Assembly (NCBI RefSeq): GCF_001010285.1
Contig: NZ_CP011104.1
Span: 248,001-312,000, forward strand
Length of the DNA: 64,000 bases
Source: Photorhabdus thracensis
GTDB taxonomy: Bacteria; Pseudomonadota; Gammaproteobacteria; Enterobacterales; Enterobacteriaceae
Direction of reading: 5' to 3'
Shown: positions 9,013-22,400 of the stretch, in pieces
Layout: every line of letters starts with the position of its first letter
Numbering within the stretch: the stretch's first letter is position 1
Notes under the pieces: generated by a model
Told to the model about the DNA's origin: nothing
The model's database searches: none
What the model saw: only the letters and a program-made list of their open reading frames with translations
Translations under genes and position numbers: made by a program

Positions 9013-10158
9013 TTAATAATGATGAGCTTTAACCTGTGGTCGCAGGAAAATAGCAGGAAAAGCAACTAAGGCCATTACCCAGAAAATGCCGCTGTGCAGA
9101 TAATCATACATAAATCCTGCAACTACCGTCATAACAGCGATACCACCCCCCATTGCCAGTGCAGAATAAGCCGCCTGCAAACGAACAATTTCCCCTTCCT
9201 TTCTCGCGCTGATAAAACGCATGGCTGCCAAATGGCAGACAGTGAACGTACCACAATGTAAGATTTGAATGATAATCAACACCGGTAATGTCGTGAATGT
9301 GCCCATCAATCCCCAACGGACAACCCCACATATACCGGAAAGCAACAGAAGATTACGGGCATTCCAGCGCCGGAATAATTTATTACTCAGCGTAAAAATA
9401 ATAACCTCAGCCACTACCCCCAACGACCAAAGATAGCCAACTACCGAAGCGGAGTAACCTGCTTTTTCCCAGTAAATCGCACTGAAGCTGTAATATCCCG
9501 CGTGAGCGCCCTGCAATAAAGCCACGCATAGCAGGAACCGGCATACTGATTTTTCAGACAATAACTGTTTAAATGACACAACATCAACTTTAACTGACTT
9601 GGCTTCACCAACAGGCATGATGGAGGGTTTAAGCAATGTCGCCAACAACGTTGACAAGACACTGAATAGTATGGTTATCAGAATCGCCTGATGTCCCCAG
9701 ACAGAGATCAATTCCCCGGTCAGCGCCGAGCTGATAATAAAGGCAATGGAACCCCAGACGCGTATTTTGCCATAATCAAAGGGAAATTGTTTTTGCCATG
9801 TTCCCGCCAATGCATCACTTAATGGCATCATCGGCGAAAAAAACAGGTTGAAACCAATCATGATGAACAGCAGCCATGCCCAGTGATTTCCCAATGTAAA
9901 CCCGATAATAGAAATCAGGGTCAGCAATGCTAATACACGCAGCGCGAAAATAAGTTTTGCGGGATTTTTAACGGTAGGCGCAATTAATAAACTCCCCAGG
10001 AAACGGGAAACCAAGCCCGCCCCCAATAAAATCCCCATCATATCGGGTTTTATTCCCTCACCCTGGAGCCAGACTGCCCAGAAAGGCAAAAATATCCCGT
10101 AAGAAAAGAAATACGTGAAATAATCTAACGCCAGCCAACGTGTCGACTGAATAACCAT
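9013..10158 (-). CDS. hcaT: HcaT-like major facilitator transporter (3-phenylpropionate/H+ symporter family)
   Basis: This 381-residue MFS permease has about twelve hydrophobic segments. It strongly resembles E. coli HcaT from its first residues (STRWLALDYFTYFFSYGIF) through YSASVVGYLWSLGVVAEVI and HCGTFTVCHLAAMRFI. HcaT is annotated as a putative 3-phenylpropionate importer. No hca catabolic genes are present here, so the substrate in this organism is inferred from homology only. The gene stands alone between treR and glyA, both on the same strand. Confidence 0.88.
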   Translation of the reverse strand: MVIQSTRWLALDYFTYFFSYGIFLPFWAVWLQGEGIKPDMMGILLGAGLVSRFLGSLLIAPTVKNPAKLIFALRVLALLTLISIIGFTLGNHWAWLLFIMIGFNLFFSPMMPLSDALAGTWQKQFPFDYGKIRVWGSIAFIISSALTGELISVWGHQAILITILFSVLSTLLATLLKPSIMPVGEAKSVKVDVVSFKQLLSEKSVCRFLLCVALLQGAHAGYYSFSAIYWEKAGYSASVVGYLWSLGVVAEVIIFTLSNKLFRRWNARNLLLLSGICGVVRWGLMGTFTTLPVLIIIQILHCGTFTVCHLAAMRFISARKEGEIVRLQAAYSALAMGGGIAVMTVVAGFMYDYLHSGIFWVMALVAFPAIFLRPQVKAHHY

Positions 10159-10350
10159 TAATCCTCCCTGGTTAAAAGTGCAAAAAACCCGCTCAAAACT
10201 AACTTGATTAGCTTAAGAAATTAAGATATCAAGGGCTATTCTGAGATGGACATTCCTGCGGAAAATCCATCCGTAATTCCTCTAAATATCTCGCTTAAGC
10301 AAACAATGTCAGCCGGAGCAGGTTTTGTAATGACTTATTGAAATTATAAT

Positions 10351-11604
10351 TTATGCGTAAACCGGATATTTTGCACAAATAGCCAGAACTTTTTGCTTAG
10401 TCGCTTCAATGATCGCTTCATCATTGATGTTGTCCAATACATCGCACATCCAGCCAGCCAATTCACAAGCTTCAGCTTGTTTGAAACCACGGCGGGTAAT
10501 CGCCGGCGTACCAACACGCACACCTGAAGTCACAAATGGGCTCTTCGGATCATTGGGTACACTGTTTTTATTTACCGTAATGTTGGCACGGCCCAGTGCA
10601 GCATCGGCATCTTTACCGGTGATATTTTTGTCAACCAGATCCAGCAGGAACAGGTGGTTCTCAGTACCACCGGAAACCACTTTGTAGCCACGTTTCAGGA
10701 AAACTTCAACCATTGCTTTAGCGTTATCAGCAACCTGATGTTGATATGCTTTGAATTCCGGCTCCATTGCTTCTTTCAATGCAACCGCTTTACCGGCAAT
10801 AACATGCATCAGAGGTCCACCCTGACAACCTGGGAATACAGAAGAATTCAGTTTCTTATACAGCTCTTCGTCACCACCTTTCGCCAGGATCAAACCACCA
10901 CGTGGACCCGCCAGTGTTTTATGCGTGGTAGTCGTCACGATGTGAGCATGAGGAACCGGGTTAGGATAAACGCCTGCGGCGATCAGGCCAGCGACGTGTG
11001 CCATATCAACGAACAAATAAGCACCAATGCTGTCTGCAATTTCACGCATTTTTGCCCAATCAACAACGCCAGAGTAAGCAGAAAAACCACCGATAATCAT
11101 TTTTGGCTGGTATTTTTGGGCTTGCGCCGCGATATCGTCATAATCAATTTTACCGCTTTCATCAATACCGTAAGGTACGATGTTATATAACTTACCAGAG
11201 AAGTTAACTGGAGAGCCATGAGTCAAATGACCGCCATGTGCCAGATTCATCCCCAACACAGTATCACCCGGTTGCAGCAAAGCCATATAAACCGCCGCAT
11301 TCGCCTGAGAACCCGAATGTGGCTGAACGTTGGCATAATCAGCACCGAATAACGCTTTAGCACGATCAATCGCCAGTTGCTCAACAACATCTACATATTC
11401 ACAACCACCGTAGTAGCGTTTACCCGGATAACCTTCAGCATATTTGTTAGTGAGCTGGGAGCCTTGTGCCTGCATGACTCTTGGACTGGTATAGTTTTCA
11501 GAGGCAATCAACTCGATATGTTCTTCCTGACGAACAACTTCTTGTTCCATCGCCTGCCATAGTTCGGGATCATAACTAGCAATATTCATTTCACGCTTTA
11601 ACAT
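10351..11604 (-). CDS. glyA: GlyA, serine hydroxymethyltransferase
   Basis: This 417-residue PLP enzyme converts serine and tetrahydrofolate to glycine and 5,10-methylene-THF, the main one-carbon source in the cytoplasm. The PLP-lysine motif [15 protein letters not shown] is present, as are the N-terminal [14 protein letters not shown] block and the HSGSQAN segment. Length equals that of the E. coli enzyme. It is divergent from hmp, the classic enterobacterial glyA-hmp arrangement. Confidence 0.98.
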   Translation of the reverse strand: MLKREMNIASYDPELWQAMEQEVVRQEEHIELIASENYTSPRVMQAQGSQLTNKYAEGYPGKRYYGGCEYVDVVEQLAIDRAKALFGADYANVQPHSGSQANAAVYMALLQPGDTVLGMNLAHGGHLTHGSPVNFSGKLYNIVPYGIDESGKIDYDDIAAQAQKYQPKMIIGGFSAYSGVVDWAKMREIADSIGAYLFVDMAHVAGLIAAGVYPNPVPHAHIVTTTTHKTLAGPRGGLILAKGGDEELYKKLNSSVFPGCQGGPLMHVIAGKAVALKEAMEPEFKAYQHQVADNAKAMVEVFLKRGYKVVSGGTENHLFLLDLVDKNITGKDADAALGRANITVNKNSVPNDPKSPFVTSGVRVGTPAITRRGFKQAEACELAGWMCDVLDNINDEAIIEATKQKVLAICAKYPVYA

Positions 11605-11904
11605 TGGGTTCTCCAGACTCAGCTAACTTCTCTTCAAACAACACCCCAAAGGGCAGAATGGCACACAGTGTAAACCCTTTTCACTGAATGAGATAGTCTT
11701 GACAAAATATTTTACGCAAACGATTGCACATCAATTACAGCAAGGCATCGGTTCTTTACAGGCATAACAAAAACTTCCTGTATTTTCCCTCATTATCGGA
11801 ATTTGTGACCTTGATCGGCCCCTCCCTTGGTGTAAATATCTACCAAGAATATTTTTTCACCATAAAGACCACATTTTATATTTACAAGATCCTCAAAAAG
11901 TTAT

Positions 11905-11927
11905 AAGTTGCATTTAAATTACATGTT
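11905..11927. promoter_or_regulatory. NsrR-like operator upstream of hmp
   Basis: This 11-1-11 imperfect palindrome has half-sites AAGTTGCATTT and AATTACATGTT. It resembles the NsrR consensus (half-site AANATGCATTT), with one mismatch in the left half and two in the right. It lies 43 bp upstream of the hmp start, where NsrR represses hmp in enterobacteria. The match was made by eye. Confidence 0.65.
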
Positions 11928-11969
11928 ATAACTTTCATTATCACTTGAAAGAAATTTAGGAGCTTCACC

Positions 11970-13160
11970 ATGCTGGATGGTCAAATCATTGCAACTGTCA
12001 AATCAACTATTCCACTGCTTTCTGCCACTGGCCCGAAACTAACCGCCCATTTCTATGAGCGGATGTTCAAACATAATCCTGAGCTGAAAGATATTTTCAA
12101 CATGAGCAATCAACTCAATGGCGATCAGCGTGAAGCCCTGTTCAATGCTATCTGCGCTTATGCAGCCAATATTGATAATTTGGCAATACTGTTGCCGGCA
12201 GTTGAAAAAATCGCGCATAAACACGCCAGCCTGAATATTCAACCAGAGCATTATCAGATTGTCGGAACTCACTTGCTGGCAACGTTAGATGAAATGTTCC
12301 AGCCGGGAAATGAAGTGCTGGACGCCTGGGGAAAAGCGTACGGTGTGCTAGCTGATGTTTTTATCAATCGTGAAGAGCAGATTTATCATCATGACGAATC
12401 AGTCGATGGTGGTTGGCGTGGTCTACGCCCATTCCGTATCAACCGGAAACAGGTAAAAAGTGATGTGATTTGCAGCTTTGAATTTGTGCCACAAGATGGC
12501 GGGAAAGTGATGGATTATAAACCCGGTCAGTATCTGAGCATTTATCTGGAAAACGACAGTTTTGATAACCGCGAAATTCGCCAGTATTCACTGACAGCAG
12601 CCCCAAACGGCTCCAGCTACCGGATTGCTATCAAACGTGAGCCACAAGGGACAGTTTCCAACCATATGCATGATAAAATGCAAGAAGGCGATACTGTCTG
12701 GCTGGCCGCTCCACGTGGGGATTTCTTCCTTGATATTAAACCAGAGACACCGGTTACTCTGATTTCTGCTGGTGTCGGCCTGACACCCATGATGAGTATG
12801 CTGCATCACCTCCACCAGCAAAACCACAACAGTCAGATTAACTGGTTACATGCGGCGGAACACGGTGGTCATCACGCGTTTACCAATGAAGTGACCACTA
12901 TTGCGCAGGCAATGCCAAATCTTAGCAGCACCATCTGGTACCGTGAACCAAGGGATGAAGACCAGCAAGGCGTCCATTATCAACACAAAGGTTTTATGGA
13001 TATGGCGGTGCTAAATGACACACTGAAAACGGCAGGAATGCATTTCTATTTCTGTGGCCCGGTTCCCTTTATGCAATATGTAGCAAAACAACTATTAGAT
13101 ATGGGAATTGATAAGCAATATATTCACTATGAATGCTTCGGTCCGCATAAAGTGATTTAA
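11970..13160 (+). CDS. hmp: Hmp, flavohaemoprotein nitric oxide dioxygenase
   Basis: This 396-residue flavohaemoglobin oxidises nitric oxide to nitrate with O2 and NADPH/NADH. The globin domain (residues 1-140) has the distal pair Tyr29 and Gln53 and the proximal haem ligand His85. The reductase part carries the FAD motif around RQYSLTAAP and the NAD-binding region [14 protein letters not shown]. An AGGAG ribosome site precedes the ATG, and an NsrR-like box lies upstream. NO detoxification is expected to help against insect haemocyte responses (inference). Confidence 0.97.
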   Translation: MLDGQIIATVKSTIPLLSATGPKLTAHFYERMFKHNPELKDIFNMSNQLNGDQREALFNAICAYAANIDNLAILLPAVEKIAHKHASLNIQPEHYQIVGTHLLATLDEMFQPGNEVLDAWGKAYGVLADVFINREEQIYHHDESVDGGWRGLRPFRINRKQVKSDVICSFEFVPQDGGKVMDYKPGQYLSIYLENDSFDNREIRQYSLTAAPNGSSYRIAIKREPQGTVSNHMHDKMQEGDTVWLAAPRGDFFLDIKPETPVTLISAGVGLTPMMSMLHHLHQQNHNSQINWLHAAEHGGHHAFTNEVTTIAQAMPNLSSTIWYREPRDEDQQGVHYQHKGFMDMAVLNDTLKTAGMHFYFCGPVPFMQYVAKQLLDMGIDKQYIHYECFGPHKVI

Positions 13161-13356
13161 ATTTTCAGTTTAATTGAGTTTGTTTATCATGGAGCCCGTC
13201 CCATTGGACGTCAGCTCCATTGATTTCAAAAATCATGGATAAATCGGATTAAAAAGATGCTGAAATGCCTTACAGCGTTATGTGGCGTTGGTGTATTTTT
13301 TCTCTTCCTCAGTGAATGGTAGCATACTTTCTTTTCTATTCCCTGTCAGTTGATAC

Positions 13357-13392
13357 AAAAAATGGCCCACCTGTTCTGTGAGCCACTTTTAT
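13357..13392. terminator. Hairpin terminator between hmp and the MARTX gene
   Basis: Stem TGGCCCAC / GTGAGCCA (one G-T pair) with an 8-base loop is flanked by an A-run on the left and a T-rich run on the right. It can terminate the convergent hmp and MARTX transcripts. Confidence 0.65.
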
Positions 13393-13438
13393 TCTTATTA
13401 CAACTTTCTTATTTTTTCTTTTTATTATAAAGCGTTAA

Positions 13439-16400
13439 TCAGGCAAACTTCCCCTTGCCGATGGTGGTATCTGTCCACGCCATTGCAATAGCGACTTTCG
13501 CCTTACTATCCAGATTCTCAATGAAACCATTATCCCCCGCTGTCGGGGCAAAACTGCTCATGGCCTGAATCAAAGAATCAACCGCATTATCTGACAATGC
13601 AGTAAATTCACGCTCTCCTGATGTATCTTTATTACCCATCTGAGCCACTAATTTGGCACGATGACCATTAAAGTAATCATGAAAGGTCACTGACCCCACC
13701 GATTCAAATATACCTTGAGCGGTTTTATCCTGAGCAGGACGATTCACCGACAGCACCAAATCGTATCCACTGCGCTGGAACCACAGGTTTTGCCAGTCAA
13801 CGCCGTTGAACAAGACCATATCTTCTGCGCTAATATCGCTAACCCGGTTATCAATCACCTCTGTGCTGACCACAAAGCTGTCTGCACCCGCGCCCCCCTG
13901 GAAGCTGTTCTGATAACCGCCCAGTACCAACAGATCCTGGCCCTCTCCGCCGTCAAACTGACTGAACTTCGAAATAGCCGCCGCTATCAGGTGATCATCA
14001 CCTTCTCCACCGTTAATCACCGCATGGTAGCCCATCAGTTTAACCGTATCATTGCCGGAATAACCATCGATCCGGTTGTCATTACCAAATACTCTGGCAA
14101 AGTCATTGCCTTCACCTAAATCAACCCGGTTGTTATTGCCGATGGTCACAACATAGTCCTGACCTGCTCCGGTATCCACCCGGTTATAGTTGCCGGAGGT
14201 GACAACATAATCCTGCCCGTTACCCGCATCAATAAAGCCACCTTCACCAAAGACAAACGCCTGATCATTACCTTCGCCCATAAAAACCTGGTTAATGCGT
14301 CCGGCCACCACTGCGGTATCATCACCATTGCCACCAAACATCCAGTTTTCACGTCCCATCAGAACGCCCATGTCATTCCCTTCACCACCAGCAAAGATGT
14401 TGGATGTTCCTAATGAATAATAAACATCATCACCACGACCACCCCAGAAGTTGTTATTATCGCCCAAATAGGCACCGAGATCTTTACCGTCACCACCCCA
14501 GTTGAAGTTATAATTACCCAACGACACATGAATATCACCATCGCCTTGCAGATGACGACTGTTACGCAGGAAATCAAAGGTTTTTTGCCTCATATTGAGC
14601 AGATCTGCTGTTAGATTCTCTTTCAAATTGGTCACTAATGATTTCATCTCCGCTTGTTTATCTTTGCTAAACATCGTTGCAAACAGGTTAGGTAAATTCA
14701 GCGAATTAAAGCCAAATGCACGTTCTGCTTTGCTATTAGCTTGAGCGCTATCACCGTTGATGCTAACCACAGATCCTTGTCCCTGACCTTCATCAGGCGC
14801 TTTCTCTTTCAAGCCATGACTTTCCACAAATGTCCTGACGCCATTTTCTCCCATATTGATGCCAGCCTCCAAACTATCCAGCAATTTCTCTGGATCGGTG
14901 AAGGCTTTCAGTTGATCACCGCTAAATTCCCTTATCACTGCCAGCATTTCTTTCAGAATAGCCTTGCCATCAACAGGCTTGCCTGTGCGGGAAACAATAT
15001 GTCCATCTGCGGTGTAGTCCACACCAAAGATATCCGCTAAGGTGGTATCCGCATTTACACCAGCTAATCGGCCAAGCAGCTTATTCTGAAGCTGACGCGG
15101 TAAGTCCTCCGGATTATAAGTAAAGGTTGTTTTCGCCATACCCGTTGTCGAGTATTGCTGAGTCATCAAACCAAACAGGGAACCCAAGTTGGTATCCAAA
15201 ATTGACTGGATGTTGTCACCAAACATAAAGTTCCAGTTACCGGTCGTAACCTGAATATCAGCACCACGCCCCCCAACGGCAAAGTTGAAAGCCAGCTGCT
15301 GATTGGCCTGACGGAATTTGTCTGCACGGCTTATTTTGCCCATCTCAATACTATTGCCATTTTCACCCAGCCACTGATTGAACTTTTTGTTCAGTGCTGA
15401 TTCGGCGTCATACTGCAAGCCACGGCTGCTACGTTCATGCTGTGAGTCCAAATTAAGCAGTGTTTTGTAATCCACGCTGCTGGTTTGGTCTAAACCAGAC
15501 ATATCACGCACAAACTTCTTCGCACCGGCGATTGTCCATTGCTGATCTTGTGTCGCTAACCAATCCTGCTTTTCACCGGAACGGGCAATACCTTTCAATA
15601 CGTCAGCAACACGGGTAGCACCATCAAATGGATTGACCAACGGTGGCGTTGGGATGGATTTATCCATCATCACAATCAAGTCATTACTACGACCTTGGTT
15701 GAAGCTGATATTATGGTTACCAATAAACATCTGCGCCCCTTCAAGCGCCTGATAGCCGCCAATATCAAAACTATGTTGACTATCACCATGACCAATGTGA
15801 ACCATCACATTGTTGTCACCGAAAGCCAGTGATTTAAAACCACCGGCCCCCACTTTAATACCGACATTCGATGTACCCCAATTAAGCGCAGTAAACTCTC
15901 CATCACCGACATTCACCTGGATATTACCGGAGTAACTGAGCTGACGATGCGAGTTATCGCTGGTGTTAACCTTTTTACGCTTCTGTGGTTCAATGAAAAC
16001 TTCAGTGTTATCCGCAATCGCCCCTTTGGTAACCGAATCAGCCTCTGTGTAGCCTACTTTAGCGAAGTTGATATCGCTTTCAGCAATACCACGACGAACC
16101 TGTTCTGTATGAGTTATCAGTTTATCCTCTGCATTCCAGCTCAAGACGATTTTGTTATCAGGCAAGTTGTTAACCCATTGGTTATTTTCATCACGGGTAA
16201 ATTTACGGCCTGTTGCGTCAACCGCTACTTCGCTACTACGGGCTGAAACATCACTGCGGATACCCTGTTTATCCAACTCAGTAATAAAGTGACGAGCAAA
16301 GCCATTCCGCTTATCATCACTAATCAGTGAACAACCCACCAGGCTGATGTGATCGGGTTTGCTGATGGCCTTTTCGCCCAGCTTGGCGTTCTGATAAAAC

Positions 16401-19400
16401 TGCGTTAATTTCGTCGCCAATCTATCGGCACTGTAACCACTCAGACGGATGTTATTCTGCTCTGACGTATCACGGCCATGACCAACAACCTGCCAGCGTA
16501 ATTTGTTTGATAATTTAGACAGATTGCCATAAGCAACCCGATATTTACCGTTGGAGTCAAGTTGAATAATCACGCTGGAATCCGGATGTTTACCCGCCAG
16601 ATTAGCTGCTGCTCTGGCGGCTATCGGGTCATCTTCCATCTGAAGAATGATCTGACCATCAAAGCGAGTTTCACGGCTATCAGTCTGTGGAGTCACTTCC
16701 ACCGTTTGCCAGGCATCAAGTGGTTTGTTCAGATGACTATCGTCGATAATAACAGGCTCTGTCCCTTTATTTTTGCCAGATAACCCATCTAAATCTTCCA
16801 GCGCAGGGCGGTTTTGTGGTTTTACCGCAGCATACTTCTGATAAAACCCCTGAGTTTCTTTAAACGCGTTATCCAGCGCCTGATTTACCCACGCCTTACC
16901 CGATCCCCCAGCAATATCTGCCAGATCCTTATAATTGGCGGTGTAGCTGTTCAATACCTGCTTACGCTCATCACCGGTTGCCTGTAACGCTTTGTAAACC
17001 ACCAGACTTTCGTTGACGGAATGACCACCATCAAATACCAGAAATGCCAGGGTATTGAGATAGCTCTGACCCTTCGGGAAGTCAGGCTGCTTACTGGCGA
17101 TATAGTTATTGAGATGAACCATGATATTGGTCGAGCCAGACGCGCCTGTCACCACAGAATGGCCTTGTGCTAATGCATTACCCTCAAATGCAGTTTCCCG
17201 TCCGGGGATCAGGATCCGCCCCGCCGCGACTTTCCTGCCATACAAGAAGTCATCATGCTTACCATTCGCAGGCTGGTAAGGCAGCGCCGTACCATAATCG
17301 TTAGTCTGCTTTCCTGTTATTTCGACTTTGTACGTAACATCATTTCCGGCAGTGAGTTCAGTACTGGTTGAACGGGCTTTAGTGATCACATCCTGGTAGA
17401 AAATATCGCCTTCTCTCTTCCAGGCAGCGCTATCCATCCCCATTCCCCGAGTGGTCGCCATTTTTACCGCTAGAAACGGCACCTTAATCACAGAAAAACC
17501 ATCATCGACTTTAATCATCATGATCTTGAAATTGGCAAAAGTTGGTTCGCCCAGAAACGCTGTTAACTCAGGCACCCGGCTGAACCAAGGGCGAAAATCT
17601 TTATCAATATCCTTGGCAAAAGATTGCATCTTTTCGGCAATTTTCTGGTCACGCTCAGCCCCCTCAGGATAAAAACCACTTATCCACTGTTCAAATTCCT
17701 GTACCAAGAAGTTACCTGTTCGTTCAGCGGTATCTTTCGCCTCCGGTGATGCTGTTTTCACCAGTTCATAAGCCAGTTCAGAATCAAAATGGCGGCCAAA
17801 CAGGTTATCAATATATTGTCCGGTGGCCTTCTCTTTGTTGGCATCAGCCAATAGTTGCTGAGCCAGCGTGTGCAGTTCAGGATGTGCTTGCAACTGGGTG
17901 GCAGCATCCTTAAATAATTTGATGGTTTCCTGTTGGGTCACTTGTCCGGTTAGCCAAAGTTCTCTGGCTCGTTCAATCAGAGAGTGACCTTCCGGGATAG
18001 CCGCCTGCTGCAACCGGCTGACGAAAACAATAAGGCTTTCACTTTCGGTCTTAGGTACATCCCGCTCTGCTACAGAGTTAATCTGGGTTAATGGCTTAAT
18101 TTGTAAATCAGTGAGACGATTAATTTCGCTTTGCGCAATATCACCTTTCAGGCCCACCACACGCCCGAACCCATCAAAAGATACCTGCTGACCGAACTGT
18201 GACACCTGCTCAGGTGCCACAGTGATCCCCAAAATCCCAGCTGATTCAGCTCTCTGAGCCTGAAGATGAGCAACCAGCACCCCCATCTCAAAACGCAAGC
18301 TTTTCACCAGCTTACTACGCTGAGTGAATTCCTCGCGATCATGCTGTTGCCAATGAGCCAGCGCGTTCTCAAGCTGCAATACATGCTGTTCATCGGGCCG
18401 TTCGACAGTGCTGTTAAAAGCCTCACGTACAGCCACCAGCGCCTTACTAGGCAGATCGGTATTTATCGAACCAAGACGTCTTTTGGTAGAATCAATAAAC
18501 CGTTTGTCTCCCTTATCCAGTAAGACAAGTTCCAATTCTTTAAGTACAGAAGAACGAGATTTAGGGTTATTTCCCCCTAATCCTTGCAGATCAATACCTG
18601 AAATCGTCGGCGCTTTTCTGGTTAACTCTCTGGGTTTATTTAAGGTTGACTCCACAGTGCCATCGGATGATGCTTCGGTAAACATTGACATGATCGAAGC
18701 CCCGGTATTTTCTGAATGAATACCCTTGTTGAGCTGTAGCCGATTGACTGCCTGTTGCGCATTATTCAAAGCAGCCAAATCTTCTTCTGTTAGTGCCAGA
18801 TCCTCACTACTCCAACCGTCAGTTTCAGCTTTTAATGCAGGATCGATATGACTCTTCGGTGCCTCTATCTCAATTGGTGTATACGCTTTTCCAGACAAGC
18901 CACTGCCAGTCGCCCCGGTACGATCCGGTTTAGCATCATCAGCCTGTTTTGCGCCTTTTGCATTATCCTGCGCCTGAGCCGCTTTATTTGTCGCTGCTGT
19001 ACTATCACTTTCACCACGCTGTTTCGCTTTTTCATACGCGGTATTGGCGTCACTCGCCGCTTTCTCAGCCCGTTGTTTCTGTAATAATGCCTCTTCTTTT
19101 TTCAGCTCTGCTTTTTTCTGAGCGTCTGCAATATCTTTGTCTGCACTATCTACATTCTCAAAGCTTTTGTTTAAACCCGCTTCTGATTTTTCAATTGCTG
19201 TTTTTACTGCCTCTCGTTTATTAATAAAGTGCTGCTGTGCAGCAACTAATTTTTTCTGTGCGGTAAGCTTGGCATCATTTAATTTATTCTGGGTACTATC
19301 TAAATACCCAATAGCAAACCGATTACGCCACTCATCACCTGATTTGCCATCATAATTCCCATAGTTATTAAGCGTATCCATGCCTTGAGTCATGGAAAAT

Positions 19401-22400
19401 AGTTCTTTTGTGACTATCCTGGACTCTTCACTTATTGCATCACGCTGTACTTGCCCATTGTTATTCAGCGCATCTTGATTGGTTGATTCTAGTTGGAATT
19501 GTGATTTTGAAATTGTTTTAAGCTGTTTATCTTTCTCTTGTTCCAGGAGTTGACGATTTATCTCAGCTTTTTCTTTATCGCTTAACGCATTTTGCGCGGC
19601 TTTATCCTGCTTCGCATGTCTGATAACCGCATCAGCTTGTGGTGATGCCTGATCCTGAGCTGAATTAACATTATCTCCAATCTGCAAGGCATTCTGGATA
19701 ACCTCAGTATCAGGCGTCTCCACCGGGGTTATTGTGCCACTCAAGTTGTTAGCCAGATCCGAACTCACTTCATCAATTTTATCCATCTGGAAACCATCAA
19801 TGGCAGAAACTTCGGCTAAATTAATCGCGCCTCTACCTTTATTGGTTCCAGAAGTACTCGCCTCATCACCATGGATCAGATAATTAATCGCGTGGCTACC
19901 TTCCACATTTAACACAGTTTGTTTAATATTCTTAAACAGAGAAGAGAGATGACTACTTTGTGTGTTGCTCTCCGCAATAGAAAGACTGTAGAAATCACCA
20001 TTACCAACCTTAATCGCCACATTATTGCGTGCATAGGAAGCATTGATCCCCAGACCATCACCAATATGAATATTGGCATTACCTTTGCCTTTCATGATCG
20101 CAACATTAAGACCATTCCCGACTTTGGTATTAATGTTATATTCACCCCACACCGCGTTGACTGAAACGCCATCACCCACTTTGGTATTCACATTCAGGTC
20201 GCCATGCGTTGTAGTCACGCTTAACCCATTCCCCACAGTGGTGGTGATATTAGCTTTACCCTTTGCCGCAGTAACCTGTATACCATCACCGACTTTAGTG
20301 ACGATATTGCCTTTACTCCACAAAGCATTAAAACTGTCACCGTTACCTACTTGAGTCACAATATTGGCATCAGCTTTGGCAAGCACCACATTATTCCCGT
20401 CGCCTACCTTAGTAATGATATTCGCTTTGCCCCAGGCTCCCGTGTAATCATTACCGTCACCAACATGGGTGACAATATTGGCATCGCCCTGAACGACGGT
20501 GACTTCTTGCATCCCCCCTATTTTTGTAATGATGTTCGCTTTACCTTTGGCGAAATTATAACGTTCGCCATTCCCGACCTGAGTCAGAACGTTGGCCTCA
20601 CCCCAAACAGCGTTAATACCGGTGCCATTCCCCACTTTGGTAATGATATTGGCTTTACCTGTAGCGAAACCAACGGTTGTACCATCACCAACGTGTGTCA
20701 TGATGTTACCCACATCGGAAATAAGCAGGCCGACCGTAGTACCATCACCCATTTTCGTCAGAATATTGCCTTTACCCAATAGCACGGCAGCAGTCGTTGA
20801 TGCTCCCATATGAGTGACTACATTAGCCTCAGCCGCAGCCACAACGCCCATAAAACCCTGACCCACTTTGGTGACAATATTGGCTTTACCCAGTGCCAGC
20901 ACCCCTGTTAAACCGTCGCCAGCATGGGTCATGATATTAGCTTGACCAAACATTGCCGCCAGCGTTGTACCATCACCGCTCTTGGTCATCACGTTCAACT
21001 CACCGGCAAACAAACCAATACTTGTTCCACCTCCATCATGGGTGTAGATATTGGCATTACCCACCATTAAGCCGACAGTCAAATCATTACCCACTTTCGT
21101 CAAGATATTGGCTTGCCCGATCATAGCGGCAAATGTTTGACCATTACCGACATGGGTCATCACATTGGCCTCGCCTATCATTGCTGCCAGCGTCATGCCA
21201 TTACCCACTTTAGTGGCGACATTGCCTTTGGCCAGCATCAGGGCAACACTCATCCCATCGCCAACATGAGTAAACACATTGCCAGCGGCTACCATCAGTG
21301 CCAGCGCATTGCCATCCCCCACTTTGGTAAAGACATTACCCACCCCTCCCATCAGCGCCCAGGCATCACCTTTGCCAACATGGGTAAAGATGTTGCCTGC
21401 ACCAATCATGGCCGCAATCGCAGTTCCATCCCCAACTTTAGTGAAGATATTGCCTGCGGCCCCCATCACACCCAGCGTCTGATGGTGACCAACATGGGTA
21501 AACACATTACCAATACCGAACATAATGCCGGTAGTATCACCGTTGCCTACTTTGGTCAGGATGTTGACACCCCCCAACATCACACCCTTCGTACTACCAC
21601 TACCAATGTGAGTAAGAACATTCGCGCCACCGCCCATCACCGCAACAGCATCACCTCTCCCTTTTTTGGTCAGGATATTGGCACCGCCCAGCGCAATTGC
21701 TGTGGTATCTGACATTTCATTATCACCCGTAATATGCGTGATAATGTTGGCTCCACCGAGCATACCGGAAACCAAATGACCAGCTGCAAGCTTGGTCAGT
21801 ACATTGGCCCCTCCCACTAATACCGAAGAGACTTTTCCTTTACCTTTCTGGGTCATGACGTTAAAACCGCCCGCCCCTAACCAATTCGCGCTGCCATCAC
21901 CTATTTGGGTGTGGGTGTTGTATCCCCCCAACATGATAACCCGGCTGTCACCATGACCTTGATGGATCGAGATATTACTAACCGCCAGAAGATGAGCCAG
22001 ATACTGCCCGTCACCGATTCGAACCAGCACATTTGCTGCACCGCCGGCGTTAACATCCATTTCTCCACGCTGGTTTTGATGAACGAGAACATTCGCCAGA
22101 CCGATACCCCGGAACCACAGGTTGCCCTCTTTACCACTTTTCACGATGACGTTGCCAGCACCTGCGCCTTCAAAATGCGTATTACCGAATCTCGAACTAT
22201 GAAGAATGACGTTAGCAATCCCATCACCTTCAAAATTCACATTGCCACGTATCACACTGGATTTAATAACGTTTCCACCACCCATACCGCTAAAATTAAC
22301 ATCACCGGTGCTATCACCGATATTTGAAGATGATTTCACCAACTCCTGATGACTATCCTCTTCAATATGTTCTAAATGCTCAGAGACACGGCGTACAGTA

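Noticed and set aside
9104-9662. Alternate-frame ORFs inside hcaT
   Set aside because: They are shadows of the clear MFS transporter reading frame.
20000-22000. Regular spacing of repeats considered as a CRISPR array
   Set aside because: The repeats are in frame inside an open 3527-codon gene and translate to glycine-rich B-repeats.
14146-22327. Many plus-strand and alternate-frame ORFs opposite the MARTX repeats
   Set aside because: They mirror the periodic repeat DNA of the toxin gene, have no ribosome sites and no recognisable families.
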